From contig NZ_CP137734.1 in the NCBI RefSeq assembly GCF_033406955.1, positions 2,418,001-2,482,000 of the forward strand: a stretch of 64,000 nucleotides of DNA, written 5' to 3'. The notes below the pieces were generated by a model. It searched no databases. It worked only from the letters and a program-made list of their open reading frames with translations, and was not told where the DNA came from. The position numbers were made by a program, and so were the translations under genes. Shown here in pieces: positions 1 to 8,904 of this stretch; positions within the stretch are counted from its first letter, which is position 1; the number at the start of each line of letters is the position of its first letter. Source of the DNA: Streptomyces violaceoruber (GTDB taxonomy: Bacteria; Actinomycetota; Actinomycetes; Streptomycetales; Streptomycetaceae).

Positions 1-68
1 ATCCGCAGATTGAAGCGACTTAGACAACGAATTTCATCGATCCGGCCTTGCGAAACTGTCGATACGTC

Positions 69-584
69 GTGCACAGTGAAGCCGTGGCCAGTCGAAGCGC
101 AGACCAGAAGGACTCCCGCGAGTCCAGGAACGGCGGTCCTCAGTTGGACGCCGTCTCCCTCGCCATCATCGAGCAGCTCCAGGAGGACGGCCGCCGGCCG
201 TACGCCGCCATCGGCAAGGCCGTGGGCCTGTCGGAGGCGGCCGTGCGCCAGCGCGTCCAGAAGCTGCTCGACCAGGGCGTGATGCAGATCGTCGCCGTCA
301 CGGACCCGCTCACGGTGGGCTTCCGGCGCCAGGCGATGGTCGGCGTCAACGTCGAGGGCGACGTGGAGTCGGTGGCCGAGGCGCTGTCGGCCATGTCCGA
401 GTGCGAGTACGTGGTGATGACCGCGGGCTCCTTCGACCTGATGGTGGAGGTCGTCTGCGAGGACGACGACCACCTCCTGGAGGTCATCAACCGACGCATC
501 CGGGCCGTGCCCGGCGTGCGCTCCACCGAGAGCTTCGTCTACATGAAGCTCAAGAAGCAGACCTATATGTGGGGAACCCGATAA
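69..584 (+). CDS. Lrp/AsnC-family transcriptional regulator
   Basis: DNA-binding regulator of the leucine-responsive (feast/famine) family. The N-terminal third carries the winged helix-turn-helix (IGKAVGLSEAAVRQRVQKLL), preceded by LDAVSLAIIEQLQEDGR. The rest is the RAM/AsnC ligand-binding and oligomerisation domain, with the family-typical stretch VVMTAGSFDLMVEVVCEDDD. It ends 2 bases before the aminotransferase start, so the two are almost certainly co-transcribed and the regulator probably controls that enzyme in response to an amino acid or amine. The start is uncertain. GTG at 69 gives VHSEAVASRS; TTG at 48 and GTG at 84 are in frame, and none has a strong ribosome site. Confidence 0.88.
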   Translation: MHSEAVASRSADQKDSRESRNGGPQLDAVSLAIIEQLQEDGRRPYAAIGKAVGLSEAAVRQRVQKLLDQGVMQIVAVTDPLTVGFRRQAMVGVNVEGDVESVAEALSAMSECEYVVMTAGSFDLMVEVVCEDDDHLLEVINRRIRAVPGVRSTESFVYMKLKKQTYMWGTR

Positions 585-586
585 TC

Positions 587-1960
587 GTGAGCACCGACAG
601 CCCCAAGGACCTCAGCCGGACCGCCTACGACCACCTGTGGATGCACTTCACCCGCATGTCGTCGTACGAGAACGCCCCCGTCCCCACCATCGTCCGCGGT
701 GAGGGCACCCACATCTACGACGACAAGGGCAGGCGCTACCTCGACGGTCTCGCCGGCCTGTTCGTGGTCCAGGCCGGACACGGCCGCCAGGAGCTCGCGG
801 AGACCGCCTCGAAGCAGGCGCAGGAGCTCGCCTTCTTCCCGGTGTGGTCCTACGCCCACCCCAAGGCCGTCGAGCTGGCCGAGCGGCTGGCCAACGAGGC
901 CCCCGGCGACCTCAACAAGGTCTTCTTCACCACCGGCGGCGGCGAGGCGGTGGAGACCGCCTGGAAGCTCGCCAAGCAGTACTTCAAGCTGACCGGCAAG
1001 CCCACCAAGTACAAGGTGATCTCCCGCGCGGTGGCCTACCACGGCACCCCGCAGGGCGCCCTGTCCATCACCGGCCTGCCCGCCCTGAAGGCTCCCTTCG
1101 AGCCGCTGGTCCCCGGCGCGCACAAGGTGCCGAACACCAACATCTACCGCGCCCCGATCCACGGCGACGACCCCGAGGCCTACGGCCGCTGGGCCGCCGA
1201 CCAGATCGAGCAGCAGATCCTGTTCGAGGGCCCGGAGACCGTCGCGGCGGTCTTCCTGGAGCCGGTGCAGAACGCGGGCGGCTGCTTCCCGCCCCCGCCC
1301 GGCTACTTCCAGCGGGTGCGCGAGATCTGCGACCAGTACGACGTACTGCTCGTCTCGGACGAGGTCATCTGCGCCTTCGGCCGCCTGGGCACCACCTTCG
1401 CCTGCGACAAGTTCGGCTACGTCCCGGACATGATCACCTGCGCCAAGGGCATGACCTCGGGCTACTCCCCGATCGGCGCCTGCGTCATCTCCGACCGCCT
1501 GGCCGAGCCCTTCTACAAGGGCGACAACACCTTCCTGCACGGCTACACCTTCGGCGGCCACCCGGTCTCCGCCGCGGTCGGCATCGCCAACCTCGACCTC
1601 TTCGAGCGCGAGGGCCTCAACCAGCACGTGCTGGACAACGAGGGCGCCTTCCGCGCCACCCTGGAGAAGCTGCACGACCTGCCGATCGTCGGCGACGTCC
1701 GCGGCAACGGCTTCTTCTACGGCATCGAGCTGGTGAAGGACAAGGCCACCAAGGAGTCCTTCGACGAGGAGGAGACCGAGCGCGTCCTGTACGGCTTCCT
1801 CTCCAAGAAGCTCTTCGAGAACGGCCTGTACTGCCGTGCCGACGACCGCGGCGACCCGGTCATCCAGCTCGCCCCGCCGCTGATCTCCAACCAGGAGACC
1901 TTCGACGAGATCGAGCAGATCCTGCGCGCCACGCTGACGGAGGCGTGGACGAAGCTCTGA
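587..1960 (+). CDS. Class III PLP-dependent aminotransferase (omega-transaminase type)
   Basis: Fold-type I, class III pyridoxal-phosphate transaminase of 457 residues, the usual family length. Visible hallmarks are the cofactor phosphate region (TTGGGEAVETAWKLA), SDEVICAFGRLG with the Asp that contacts the pyridine nitrogen, and Schiff-base Lys287 in ITCAKGMTSGYSP. Members move amino groups from omega-amines (putrescine, GABA, beta-alanine) to pyruvate or 2-oxoglutarate. The exact amine cannot be read from sequence, but this Lrp-aminotransferase pairing is known near polyamine and amine catabolism genes in Streptomyces. The GTG start lies 2 bases after the regulator stop, which supports translational coupling. 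Confidence 0.92.
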   Translation: MSTDSPKDLSRTAYDHLWMHFTRMSSYENAPVPTIVRGEGTHIYDDKGRRYLDGLAGLFVVQAGHGRQELAETASKQAQELAFFPVWSYAHPKAVELAERLANEAPGDLNKVFFTTGGGEAVETAWKLAKQYFKLTGKPTKYKVISRAVAYHGTPQGALSITGLPALKAPFEPLVPGAHKVPNTNIYRAPIHGDDPEAYGRWAADQIEQQILFEGPETVAAVFLEPVQNAGGCFPPPPGYFQRVREICDQYDVLLVSDEVICAFGRLGTTFACDKFGYVPDMITCAKGMTSGYSPIGACVISDRLAEPFYKGDNTFLHGYTFGGHPVSAAVGIANLDLFEREGLNQHVLDNEGAFRATLEKLHDLPIVGDVRGNGFFYGIELVKDKATKESFDEEETERVLYGFLSKKLFENGLYCRADDRGDPVIQLAPPLISNQETFDEIEQILRATLTEAWTKL

Positions 1961-1992
1961 TCGTCCCGATCATCCGCTGAGACGATCATCAC

Positions 1993-2038
1993 CGGCCCCG
2001 GTGCGGTCCGTTCGAGTGAGAACGGCGGCCCGGGGCCG
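1993..2038 (+). terminator. Hairpin terminator after the aminotransferase
   Basis: Two stacked stems: an outer 9-bp stem (CGGCCCCGG with CCGGGGCCG) encloses an inner 6-bp stem (CCGTTC with GAACGG). It lies just downstream of the aminotransferase stop. There is no U-tract, which is common for Streptomyces terminators. Confidence 0.6.
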
Positions 2039-2165
2039 CGTGCTGTCCGGCTTCCTCCACGGTGACTCCTTACGGTGCCCAGTGACCGATCGGCCCCGTC
2101 TTCGTTCCCCCGGAAGGGGGACGACACGACCGGGGAAATACGGATCAGAACCGAGGTGTACGCCC

Positions 2166-2942
2166 ATGGAGGCCCCGCCGGACAACGACGTGCTCTGGGC
2201 CCGCGCCCTGCACTTCCAGCACCACGACGGCTCCCCCGCGCTGCAAGGAGTGTCGCTCGGCGTGCGCGAGGGCGAGATCCTCGCCGTGAGCGGCCCGCGC
2301 GGCAGCGGCAAGACCACCCTGCTGCGGTGCCTGTCCGGACTGGTCAAACCGCAGGACGGCGAGGTGTGGTTCAACAGCGTGCCGGTGCACACCATGGGCC
2401 CCCTCGGCCGCGAACGGCTGCGCCGCGACCGCTTCGGCTGGATCGACCCCGCCCCGGCACTCGTCCCGGAGCTGAACGCCTGGGAGAACGCCGCGCTCCC
2501 CCTCATGCTGCGCGGCACCGGCCGGCGCCGGGCCAAGACCGCCGCCCTGGAGTGGCTGGACCGCCTCGACGTCGGCGGCAAGGCGCGCAGGCGCCCGCAC
2601 GAACTCCAGCAGGCCGAGCGGCAGCGCGTCTGCATCGCCCGCGCCCTCGCCGTCACCCCGGCGGTGCTCTTCGCCGACGAACCGACGGCCCCCCTGCACC
2701 GCGCCGACCGCGCCCACGTCCTGCGGACGCTCACCACGGCGGCCCGCTCGCACGGCATCACCGTCCTGCTCGCCACGCACGACGCGCAGACCGCCGCCCT
2801 GGCGGACCGCGCGGTGGCGCTCCTGGACGGACGGCGGGTGCGGACCGTGCACCTGCCGCCGCTCGCCGAGACCACGGTGGCCACGGGTGCCACCGGGACT
2901 CCCGGAACGGAAGGCCGGGCGGCGTGCTCGCTCTCCGCCTGA
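2166..2942 (+). CDS. ABC transporter ATP-binding protein with degenerate signature motif
   Basis: A 258-residue ABC ATPase. Walker A (SGPRGSGKTTLLRCLSGL) is at about residues 39-56, and Walker B (PAVLFADEPTAPLHRAD) and the H-loop (LLATHDAQTAALADRAV) follow. The signature that should read LSGGQ is replaced by LQQAE within HELQQAERQRVCIARAL. The closest known group is the LolD/MacB-type ATPases that power FtsX-like membrane proteins. The next gene overlaps its last 19 bases and encodes a multi-span membrane protein, so the two likely form one complex. Start chosen at ATG with GAGGTG upstream. Substrate unknown. Confidence 0.85.
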   Translation: MEAPPDNDVLWARALHFQHHDGSPALQGVSLGVREGEILAVSGPRGSGKTTLLRCLSGLVKPQDGEVWFNSVPVHTMGPLGRERLRRDRFGWIDPAPALVPELNAWENAALPLMLRGTGRRRAKTAALEWLDRLDVGGKARRRPHELQQAERQRVCIARALAVTPAVLFADEPTAPLHRADRAHVLRTLTTAARSHGITVLLATHDAQTAALADRAVALLDGRRVRTVHLPPLAETTVATGATGTPGTEGRAACSLSA

Positions 2943-4384
2943 CCCGCACCGCCCACCTCGCCGTCCACCTGCGCCGCCTGCTGGTCGCGCTGGCCTCGGC
3001 GGGCACGGGCTTCCTGCTGCTGTGCGCCCTCGGCCACGCGCTGAGCCACCCCGACGCGCCCGGCGCCTCCGCCCTCCGCCTGGCCTGGTGCGCGGCGCCG
3101 CTGGCCGCCGCGGTGTACCTGGCGGTCGCCGTGGCCCGCACCGATCCCGGCACCCGGCCCCGCTCGGGGCTGTCGGCGATCGGCCTGGGGCCGGGCCGGC
3201 TGATGGCCGTCTCGGCGACGACCACGGCCCTGTCCGCCGCGCTCGGTTCGGTGGCGGCCCTGCTCGCCTTCCTGTACCTGCGCGGCAGCCTGACCGGCCG
3301 CCCGCCCTCCGACCGCGTGGCGGCCGACGCCCTGGCCGTCGGCCAGTCCCTCCCCGCCCCCGCCGTCCTGACCCTGCTGGTCCTCGTACCGGCCCTCGCC
3401 TCGGCGTCCGTGGCCCACACCCTGCGGCCCCGCGATCCCCGGCCCGCCGCGGCCGCCGCACCCCGCGGCTACGGCCGCTTCGGCGCGTACGGCTGGGGCA
3501 AGGCCCGCGAAACCTTCGGCGCCTACGGCCGCTTCGGCGCCCGCCTCGCGGTGACTGCGGGCAGTCGTGCTGCCGCTGGTCCTGCGGGCAGTCGTGCCGC
3601 TGGGGCGGCACGGGTGGGCGCAGGCGGCGCCCTGCTGAGGCAGGCGAGTGACCCCCACCCCCCGGCCCCGACGGACGGCACCACACAGACGCTGGACGCC
3701 GCTCCCCCGGCCCCGGCCCCAGCCCCGGCGGACGCCACCTCGCAAACACCGGACGCCACCCCCGCCGCACACCCCGAGCCAACCCCCCGCCCCCACAACA
3801 CCACCGCCCTCCCCTGGGGCATCGCCGTGCTCACCGCGGGCCTCACCGTCGAGACCTACACCGGCAACGCGGCCGGCGCCCCCGCCCCCGGCACCGCCCC
3901 CTCCGCCGGCGTCCTGATCGGCTGGGCCCTCACCGCCCTGGGTCTCGCCCTGGCCGGCCCCGGCCTCACCCACCTGTGCGGCCGTCTGCTCCAGGCGGCC
4001 CGGCCCGGTGCCCTGCGCCTTCTGGCCGGCCGCGTCCTCATGGAGGAGGCGCAGCGTGTCGGCCGCCCCCTCGGCGTCGTGGCCGCCGTCGCCGCCGCGG
4101 CCTACGTGGCCACGACGGTGTACGACGGGGACGGCCCGGCCTTCGGCCCGCTCACTACCCTGGGCGCCCTCCTGGTGGCCGGCTGCACGGTGGCCACCCT
4201 GCTCACCGCGGCCGTAGAGGCCAGGGACGCCAGGGCCGACACCACGGACGCCCTGCTGCGACTCGGCGCGCCCCCGGCGACCCTGCGCGCCGCCGCCGCG
4301 GTACGCGCCGCCGCCCTGCTCGTCCTGTTCGGTCCGCTGGTCCTGATCGTCGCGGTGCTGGCGGCGCTGCCGCTGGACCACTGA
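2924..4384 (+). CDS. Multi-span membrane protein, probable partner of the upstream ABC ATPase
   Basis: A 486-residue membrane protein. Hydrophobic spans lie near residues 14-35, 52-70, 96-120 and 145-165. A long Ala/Pro/Gly-rich linker runs from about 185 to 300, then come further spans (PWGIAVLTAGL, VLIGWALTALGLALAGPGL, LGVVAAVAAAAYVAT, and a final LLVLFGPLVLIVAVLAAL). This resembles an FtsX-like permease organisation, but I see no clear FtsX motif, so it is named by context only. The GTG start overlaps the ATPase gene by 19 bases. The linker has short internal DNA repeats and is the part most likely to vary between strains. No substrate can be assigned. Confidence 0.78.
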   Translation: MLALRLTRTAHLAVHLRRLLVALASAGTGFLLLCALGHALSHPDAPGASALRLAWCAAPLAAAVYLAVAVARTDPGTRPRSGLSAIGLGPGRLMAVSATTTALSAALGSVAALLAFLYLRGSLTGRPPSDRVAADALAVGQSLPAPAVLTLLVLVPALASASVAHTLRPRDPRPAAAAAPRGYGRFGAYGWGKARETFGAYGRFGARLAVTAGSRAAAGPAGSRAAGAARVGAGGALLRQASDPHPPAPTDGTTQTLDAAPPAPAPAPADATSQTPDATPAAHPEPTPRPHNTTALPWGIAVLTAGLTVETYTGNAAGAPAPGTAPSAGVLIGWALTALGLALAGPGLTHLCGRLLQAARPGALRLLAGRVLMEEAQRVGRPLGVVAAVAAAAYVATTVYDGDGPAFGPLTTLGALLVAGCTVATLLTAAVEARDARADTTDALLRLGAPPATLRAAAAVRAAALLVLFGPLVLIVAVLAALPLDH

Positions 4385-4489
4385 CCGGCGGAAACTTTTT
4401 CGAGAAAGTCCGCGCGACGGCGATGAGTTCCGGGGCCGCCGCGCGTCTGTCTCTTCGAACGGCACGGCATACGAACCGGGAGAGGCCCC

Positions 4490-4897
4490 ATGTACCAGCA
4501 GATGATCTTCGTGAACCTGGCCACCAACGACCTCGACGCCGCGAAGAAGTTCTTCGCCGGACTGGGATGGGAGCTCAACGCGCAGTTCAGCGACGACAGC
4601 ACCGCCTCGTTCCCGGTGAGCGACACCATCGTCGTGATGGTGCACACGCCCCAGAAGTACCGCGAGTTCACCAAGAAGGAGATCGCGGACTCGGCGAAGA
4701 CCAGCGAGGTGCTGATCGCGCTGAGCGCCGAGAGCCGCGAGAAGGTCGACGAGCTGGTGGAGAAGGCGGTCGCGGCCGGCGGCTCGGTCTCCGGCGAGAC
4801 CCAGGACCACGGCTTCATGTACGGCCGGGCCTTCGACGACGTCGACGGCCACACCTTCGAGGTCGTCTGGATGGACCCGGCGGCGGTCCAGGGCTGA
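4490..4897 (+). CDS. VOC-family (glyoxalase/bleomycin-resistance fold) protein
   Basis: A 135-residue single-domain vicinal-oxygen-chelate protein. It begins QQMIFVNLATNDLDAAKKFFAGLGW, the typical first beta-alpha unit, and ends with VDGHTFEVVWMDPAAV, the usual metal-ligand region of the second half. Proteins of this type in actinobacteria are often annotated glyoxalase or extradiol dioxygenase, but the reaction cannot be told from sequence and some bind ligands without catalysis. A GGGAGAGG ribosome site sits 7 bases before the ATG. It appears to be transcribed alone. Confidence 0.9.
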   Translation: MYQQMIFVNLATNDLDAAKKFFAGLGWELNAQFSDDSTASFPVSDTIVVMVHTPQKYREFTKKEIADSAKTSEVLIALSAESREKVDELVEKAVAAGGSVSGETQDHGFMYGRAFDDVDGHTFEVVWMDPAAVQG

Positions 4898-4923
4898 TCC
4901 GGACGCGTGCCTAGCATGGGCGG

Positions 4924-6108
4924 GTGGATCAGACACCCGATCAGACACCCGCCCAGCGCAGGGCCCGATCACCGCACGGGTCGCCGTCCCTGTCCCAGTT
5001 CCAGTCCCACCACGCCTCCCACGACCGGGAGATCGAGAGCCTCGACGAGTTCGACCGCGTCGTCTCGTCGCCCGGCTCCCTCGCCCATCACCGCGTCCAG
5101 GCCGTCGACCTGACGGACCGCACGGACGCCCTGCTGGCCGCCGACCCCACGGGCGCCGTCTTCCTCGGCTGCCCGATGGAGCCCGGCGCCGCCGCCGGGG
5201 TGCGCGCCGCCGGAGCCCTGGTCTTCCCGCCGATACCGGGCCTCCCCTTCGACCCCTACCGGGGGCGGGTCTACTCCCCCGACGAGCTCTACGCCCGCCT
5301 CGGCGAGGGCTACGAGGCGACGCCGGACGCCCTGGCCTACGACTGGTTCCAGCAGACCAGGGCCGACGGCGACGTCTTCGCCTCCATGCTGCGCGCGATC
5401 CATGACGACGCCGTCTCGGACGCGCTGGACGAACTCGTCGTCGGCAGCCGGGTGGTGGGCGTCATGGGCGGCCACGCCATGGCCCGCGGCACGACGGAGT
5501 ACGCGGGCGCCGCCCGGCTGGGCCGTGAGCTGACCCGCGCCGGGCTCACGGTGGCCACGGGCGGCGGTCCGGGCGCGATGGAGGCGGCGAACCTCGGTGC
5601 GTACGCCGCCCCGTTCGACGACCGGATGCTGGACGAGGCCCTGATGCTGCTCGCCAAGGTGCCGTCGTTCGCGCCGTCGATCGCCGACTGGGCCCGGTCC
5701 GCGTTCGAGGTGCGCGAGCGCTGGCCCGGCGGCGGCGCCTCGATCGGCATCCCGACCTGGTTCTACGGCCACGAGCCGCCCAACGCCTTCGCCGCGCACA
5801 TCGCGAAGTACTTCGCCAACGCCACCCGCGAGGACGGCCTGCTGGCCCGCTCCACGGCGGGCGTGGTGTTCCTGCCGGGTGCGGCCGGCACCTTGCAGGA
5901 GATCTTCGACAACGCGACGCCGAACTACTACGAGTCGCGCGGCGAGCCCACTCCCATGGTGCTCGTGGACCGCCGGCACTGGACCGAGACCCTGCCGGCG
6001 TGGCCGCTGCTGCGGTCGCTCGCGAAGGGGCGGACGATGGAGTCCCGAATCGCCCTTGTTGACCGGATCGACGAGGCTCCCGAGGCACTGAAACGCGTCG
6101 GCGGTTAA
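4924..6108 (+). CDS. LOG-family Rossmann-fold protein (lysine-decarboxylase-like)
   Basis: A 394-residue protein whose C-terminal two thirds is a LOG/TIGR00730-type Rossmann domain: VVGVMGGHAMARG, then GLTVATGGGPGAMEAANLGAY, and later VVFLPGAAGTLQEIFDN. The last is the position of the PGGxGTxxE nucleotide-binding motif, here PGAAGTLQE with Ala for the second Gly. LOG enzymes release free cytokinin-like bases by removing ribose 5'-phosphate. This long form, with about 150 extra N-terminal residues, is a separate bacterial subgroup of unproven activity. Start at GTG, 26 bases after the VOC gene; this N-terminus is not strongly supported by a ribosome site. Confidence 0.82.
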   Translation: MDQTPDQTPAQRRARSPHGSPSLSQFQSHHASHDREIESLDEFDRVVSSPGSLAHHRVQAVDLTDRTDALLAADPTGAVFLGCPMEPGAAAGVRAAGALVFPPIPGLPFDPYRGRVYSPDELYARLGEGYEATPDALAYDWFQQTRADGDVFASMLRAIHDDAVSDALDELVVGSRVVGVMGGHAMARGTTEYAGAARLGRELTRAGLTVATGGGPGAMEAANLGAYAAPFDDRMLDEALMLLAKVPSFAPSIADWARSAFEVRERWPGGGASIGIPTWFYGHEPPNAFAAHIAKYFANATREDGLLARSTAGVVFLPGAAGTLQEIFDNATPNYYESRGEPTPMVLVDRRHWTETLPAWPLLRSLAKGRTMESRIALVDRIDEAPEALKRVGG

Positions 6109-6264
6109 TAAGACGGCAAAGTCAACGCCCCCGGCAGGCATATGCGTTGACACTTCTTACGCCCCGCTTATAGACCAGTGAGGCTCATGGGTGTGCTGAT
6201 GCCGCGTCATCGAGCGTCGGCACCCTCTTCACCCCCCGCATCCGCGCTCCCGTAAAGGACAAAC

Positions 6265-6969
6265 GTGGCAGTCCTGTCCATAATCAGCCGCACGGCATCG
6301 CGCCGCGGCGTCCGCGCCCTCGGCGTCGTCGCCGCCTCCGCGGCCCTGGCGCTCAGCGCCTCAGGCAACGCCCTCGCCTGCAACATCAGCGAGTTCTCCG
6401 CCGAAGCCAAGTGCGACGGCGACAACGGTGTCATCACCGTCACCGACGTGGACCCGGCCGGCATCCCGGCCACCGTCACCGTCTACCTCAAGGACGGCGA
6501 CAAGCAGGTCGGCCAGCAGACGGTCAAGGGCTCCAAGGACGGCACCACCGTCTCCTTCCCCGTGGACTGGCAGCCGAACACGACGTACCGCGTCCACGTG
6601 AAGGCCGACAGGTACGTCGACGAGGACATCCAGCCGGACGTCACCACCCCGTCGACGGCGTGCAAGACCGAGGACACCCCGACTCCGACCCCGTCGGAGA
6701 GCTCGTCGACCCCGTCCGACGAGACGGAGTCCCCGGCGCCCGAGCCGTCCACGTCGGCCCCCGCGCCGTCGCAGTCGGAGAGCACCGCCCCGGCGGCCGT
6801 GCCGAACGACAACGCCCCGTCCCCGGCGGCCGGTGACTCCAACCTCGCCGAGACCGGTGCCAACTCCAACACCGGCATGATCGCCGGTATCGCGGCGGCG
6901 CTGGTCGTCGTCGGTGGCGGCGCCGTCTTCTTCGGCCTGCGCCGTCGCGGAGCGAACAGCAACAGCTGA
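6265..6969 (+). CDS. LAETG-anchored cell-surface protein (sortase substrate)
   Basis: A 234-residue exported protein. It has an N-terminal signal peptide ([21 protein letters not shown], cleavage after ALA), an Ig-like domain of about 90 residues, a Ser/Thr/Pro-rich stalk ([20 protein letters not shown]), then the sorting signal LAETG near residue 198, a hydrophobic span and a basic tail (GLRRRG). LAxTG substrates are handled by class E sortases in Streptomyces, which link proteins to peptidoglycan; some take part in aerial growth. No sortase gene is nearby. The GTG start follows AAAGGACAAAC. Two Cys at either end of the Ig-like domain (LACN and TACKT) could form a disulfide. Confidence 0.88.
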   Translation: MAVLSIISRTASRRGVRALGVVAASAALALSASGNALACNISEFSAEAKCDGDNGVITVTDVDPAGIPATVTVYLKDGDKQVGQQTVKGSKDGTTVSFPVDWQPNTTYRVHVKADRYVDEDIQPDVTTPSTACKTEDTPTPTPSESSSTPSDETESPAPEPSTSAPAPSQSESTAPAAVPNDNAPSPAAGDSNLAETGANSNTGMIAGIAAALVVVGGGAVFFGLRRRGANSNS

Positions 6970-6988
6970 CGCCCGCGCCGACCCGTTC

Positions 6989-7029
6989 ACGGCGGTGGCC
7001 CGTCCCGTTCCGGGGCGGGCCACCGTCGT
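6989..7029. terminator. Bidirectional terminator between convergent genes
   Basis: A long stem with a 5-base loop (GTTCC); the core is GGTGGCCCG paired with CGGGCCACC. It lies between the converging LAETG gene and the mycothiol-dependent enzyme gene and can serve both strands. Confidence 0.7.
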
Positions 7030-7030
7030 G

Positions 7031-7831
7031 TCAGCCGAACGTCGCCTTCTCCAGCCAGAGTTCGAGCAGCTTGCGGTCGCCGAGCACCTCGAGTCCCGGG
7101 GCGTCCGGCGACAGCCGGCCGTAGAAGGCCAGCAGCACGTCCGTGAGCGGGCCGCGCAACGCCACCGTGGCCTTCTCGTGCCCGCGGCGCCAGGTGATGC
7201 CGTCGTCGGGCAGCTCGACGATCCACTCGGCGTTCAGCTCGGCTGCGGTGTCGGTCGCGTGCAGGTGGAGGCTGCTGCCGGGGGCCCGCAGTTCGTTCGC
7301 CGCGGCGCCGGGCAGGGCCCGCTGCACGAACCGCACGATGTCCAGCCACTCGTCGATCGCGTCGGCCGCCACCTCGGGCGCGACCGCCCGGTGGGGCAGG
7401 CCCGCCGCGAGTGCCGCGTCGGCGCCGTGGACGACGAGTTCGTGGGTCATCCGCCGCGCCCAGAACCCCGCCGTGCCGACTCCGGCCCACGACCACGCGC
7501 GCGCGTCCGGACCGGCCTCCCGCAGCGCGCCGACGACGACCTCGCCGGACTCCGCCAGCCACGCGTCCAGCGCCGCCGCGTCCCCGCTCGCCGCGGGCCC
7601 CCCGGCCCCGGGCGCCCGGTCCACCGGCACGTCCTGCTCGGCGCGGGTACCGACGATCAGCCCCGTCCAGCGCAGGGCCCGGCCCACGTGCCGCACCAGA
7701 TCCTCCAGGGTCCAGTCCGGGCAGGTCGGCACGGTGGCGGTCAGCTCCGCACCGGAGGTGACCACGGCCCGGAGCCTGCCCACCTGGTGAACGATTTCTT
7801 CGCAGTACCGGTCGTGTGCGAGGAGTGTCAT
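7031..7831 (-). CDS. Maleylpyruvate isomerase-family mycothiol-dependent enzyme (DinB_2 fold)
   Basis: A 266-residue cytoplasmic protein of the TIGR03083 actinobacterial family. The N-terminal half is the DinB-like four-helix domain, with VPTCPDWTLEDLVRHVGRAL, a conserved family block, and an MTHELVVHGADAALAAG stretch carrying the usual metal-binding His. The C-terminal part is the MDMPI_C-type domain. Some relatives use mycothiol in isomerisations, but most have no known substrate. It is encoded 24 bases beyond the thiamine-type ABC operon on the same strand, so it may be read through from it. The start is ATG with AGGA-type pairing weak. Confidence 0.82.
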   Translation of the reverse strand: MTLLAHDRYCEEIVHQVGRLRAVVTSGAELTATVPTCPDWTLEDLVRHVGRALRWTGLIVGTRAEQDVPVDRAPGAGGPAASGDAAALDAWLAESGEVVVGALREAGPDARAWSWAGVGTAGFWARRMTHELVVHGADAALAAGLPHRAVAPEVAADAIDEWLDIVRFVQRALPGAAANELRAPGSSLHLHATDTAAELNAEWIVELPDDGITWRRGHEKATVALRGPLTDVLLAFYGRLSPDAPGLEVLGDRKLLELWLEKATFG

Positions 7832-7855
7832 GCCGTCACCCTACGAGCGCAACGA

Positions 7856-8902
7856 TCACTCCGGAACGCCTGATCCACCGAGCACGACGACGTCCGCCGC
7901 GTCGAACTCCACGCCGACCGCGGCCCCGACCTCCGGCGCCGCCCGCAGCGCGCAGGCCGCCTCAAGACGGGGCGCGTCCTCGGGCTGGAGGTGCACGGCG
8001 ACGTGCGTGCCGCGGAAGGTGCGGGCCGTGACCGTGCAGCGCAGGCCCTCGTCGGCGGGGACGACCCGGACGCCGGCCGGCCGCACGAGCACCGTACGCG
8101 TGCCCTGCGGGGCGTCCTCGGGGACCGGCACCTTGCCCCACGGGGTGTCCGCGGCCTGTCCGGCGACGGACGCCTCGGCCACGTTCTCGAAGCCGAGGAA
8201 GCGGGCCACGAACGCGTCCGCCGGCCGCTGCCACACCTCCAGGGGCGTTCCCGACTGGGCGATCCGCCCGTCCCGCATCACCACGACCCGGTCGGCGAGC
8301 GCGAACGCCTCGCCCTGGTCGTGCGTCACCGCGAGCACCGTGGTGCCCAGCCGCCCGAACAGCTCGCGCAGTTCGACCACGAGGCGCTCCCGCAGTGAAC
8401 GGTCCAGCTGGCCGAGCGGCTCGTCCAGCATCAGCAGCCGTGGCCGGGGCGCGAGCGCGCGGGCCAGGGCCACCCGCTGCTGCTCCCCGCCGGAGAGCGC
8501 GGCGACGGACCGGCGGGCGGCGCCCGGCAGTCCGACCAGTTGCAGCAACTCCGCCACCCGGGCCTGCTGCTCGGCCCGGGACGCGCCGCGCATCCGCGGC
8601 CCGAAGGCGATGTTCCCGGCCACGTCCCGCTGCGGGAACAGCTGGTGGTCCTGGAACATCAGCCCGACCTCGCGCCTGTGTGCGGGCACCCCGGACTGGT
8701 CCCGGCCGTCCAGCGTCACCCGCCCGGCGTCCAGCGGCTGGAGCCCGGCGACGGCCCGCAGCAGCGTCGACTTGCCGCTGCCGCTGGGCCCGAGCACGCA
8801 CACCACCTCGTGCTCGGCGACCCCCAGGCCGACGTCGTCGAGTACGGCCCGCCCGCCGAAGCGGACGGTCGCGCCTTCCAGGCTCAACAGGCTGGGCGGC
8901 AT
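7856..8902 (-). CDS. ABC transporter ATP-binding protein, thiamine/iron type
   Basis: A 348-residue importer ATPase. Walker A is GPSGSGKSTLLRAVAGL, the Q-loop lies in LMFQDHQLFPQRDVAGNIAF, the signature is ALSGGEQQRVALARAL, Walker B is RLLMLDEPLGQLD, and the H-loop is VLAVTHDQGEAFALADR. A C-terminal regulatory (TOBE-like) domain of about 100 residues follows. It is the last gene of a three-gene operon (binding lipoprotein, fused permease, ATPase), starting 2 bases after the permease stop. The TPP riboswitch ahead of the operon points to thiamine or a thiamine precursor as substrate, so it fits a ThiQ role. Confidence 0.88.
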   Translation of the reverse strand: MPPSLLSLEGATVRFGGRAVLDDVGLGVAEHEVVCVLGPSGSGKSTLLRAVAGLQPLDAGRVTLDGRDQSGVPAHRREVGLMFQDHQLFPQRDVAGNIAFGPRMRGASRAEQQARVAELLQLVGLPGAARRSVAALSGGEQQRVALARALAPRPRLLMLDEPLGQLDRSLRERLVVELRELFGRLGTTVLAVTHDQGEAFALADRVVVMRDGRIAQSGTPLEVWQRPADAFVARFLGFENVAEASVAGQAADTPWGKVPVPEDAPQGTRTVLVRPAGVRVVPADEGLRCTVTARTFRGTHVAVHLQPEDAPRLEAACALRAAPEVGAAVGVEFDAADVVVLGGSGVPE

Positions 8903-8904
8903 GT

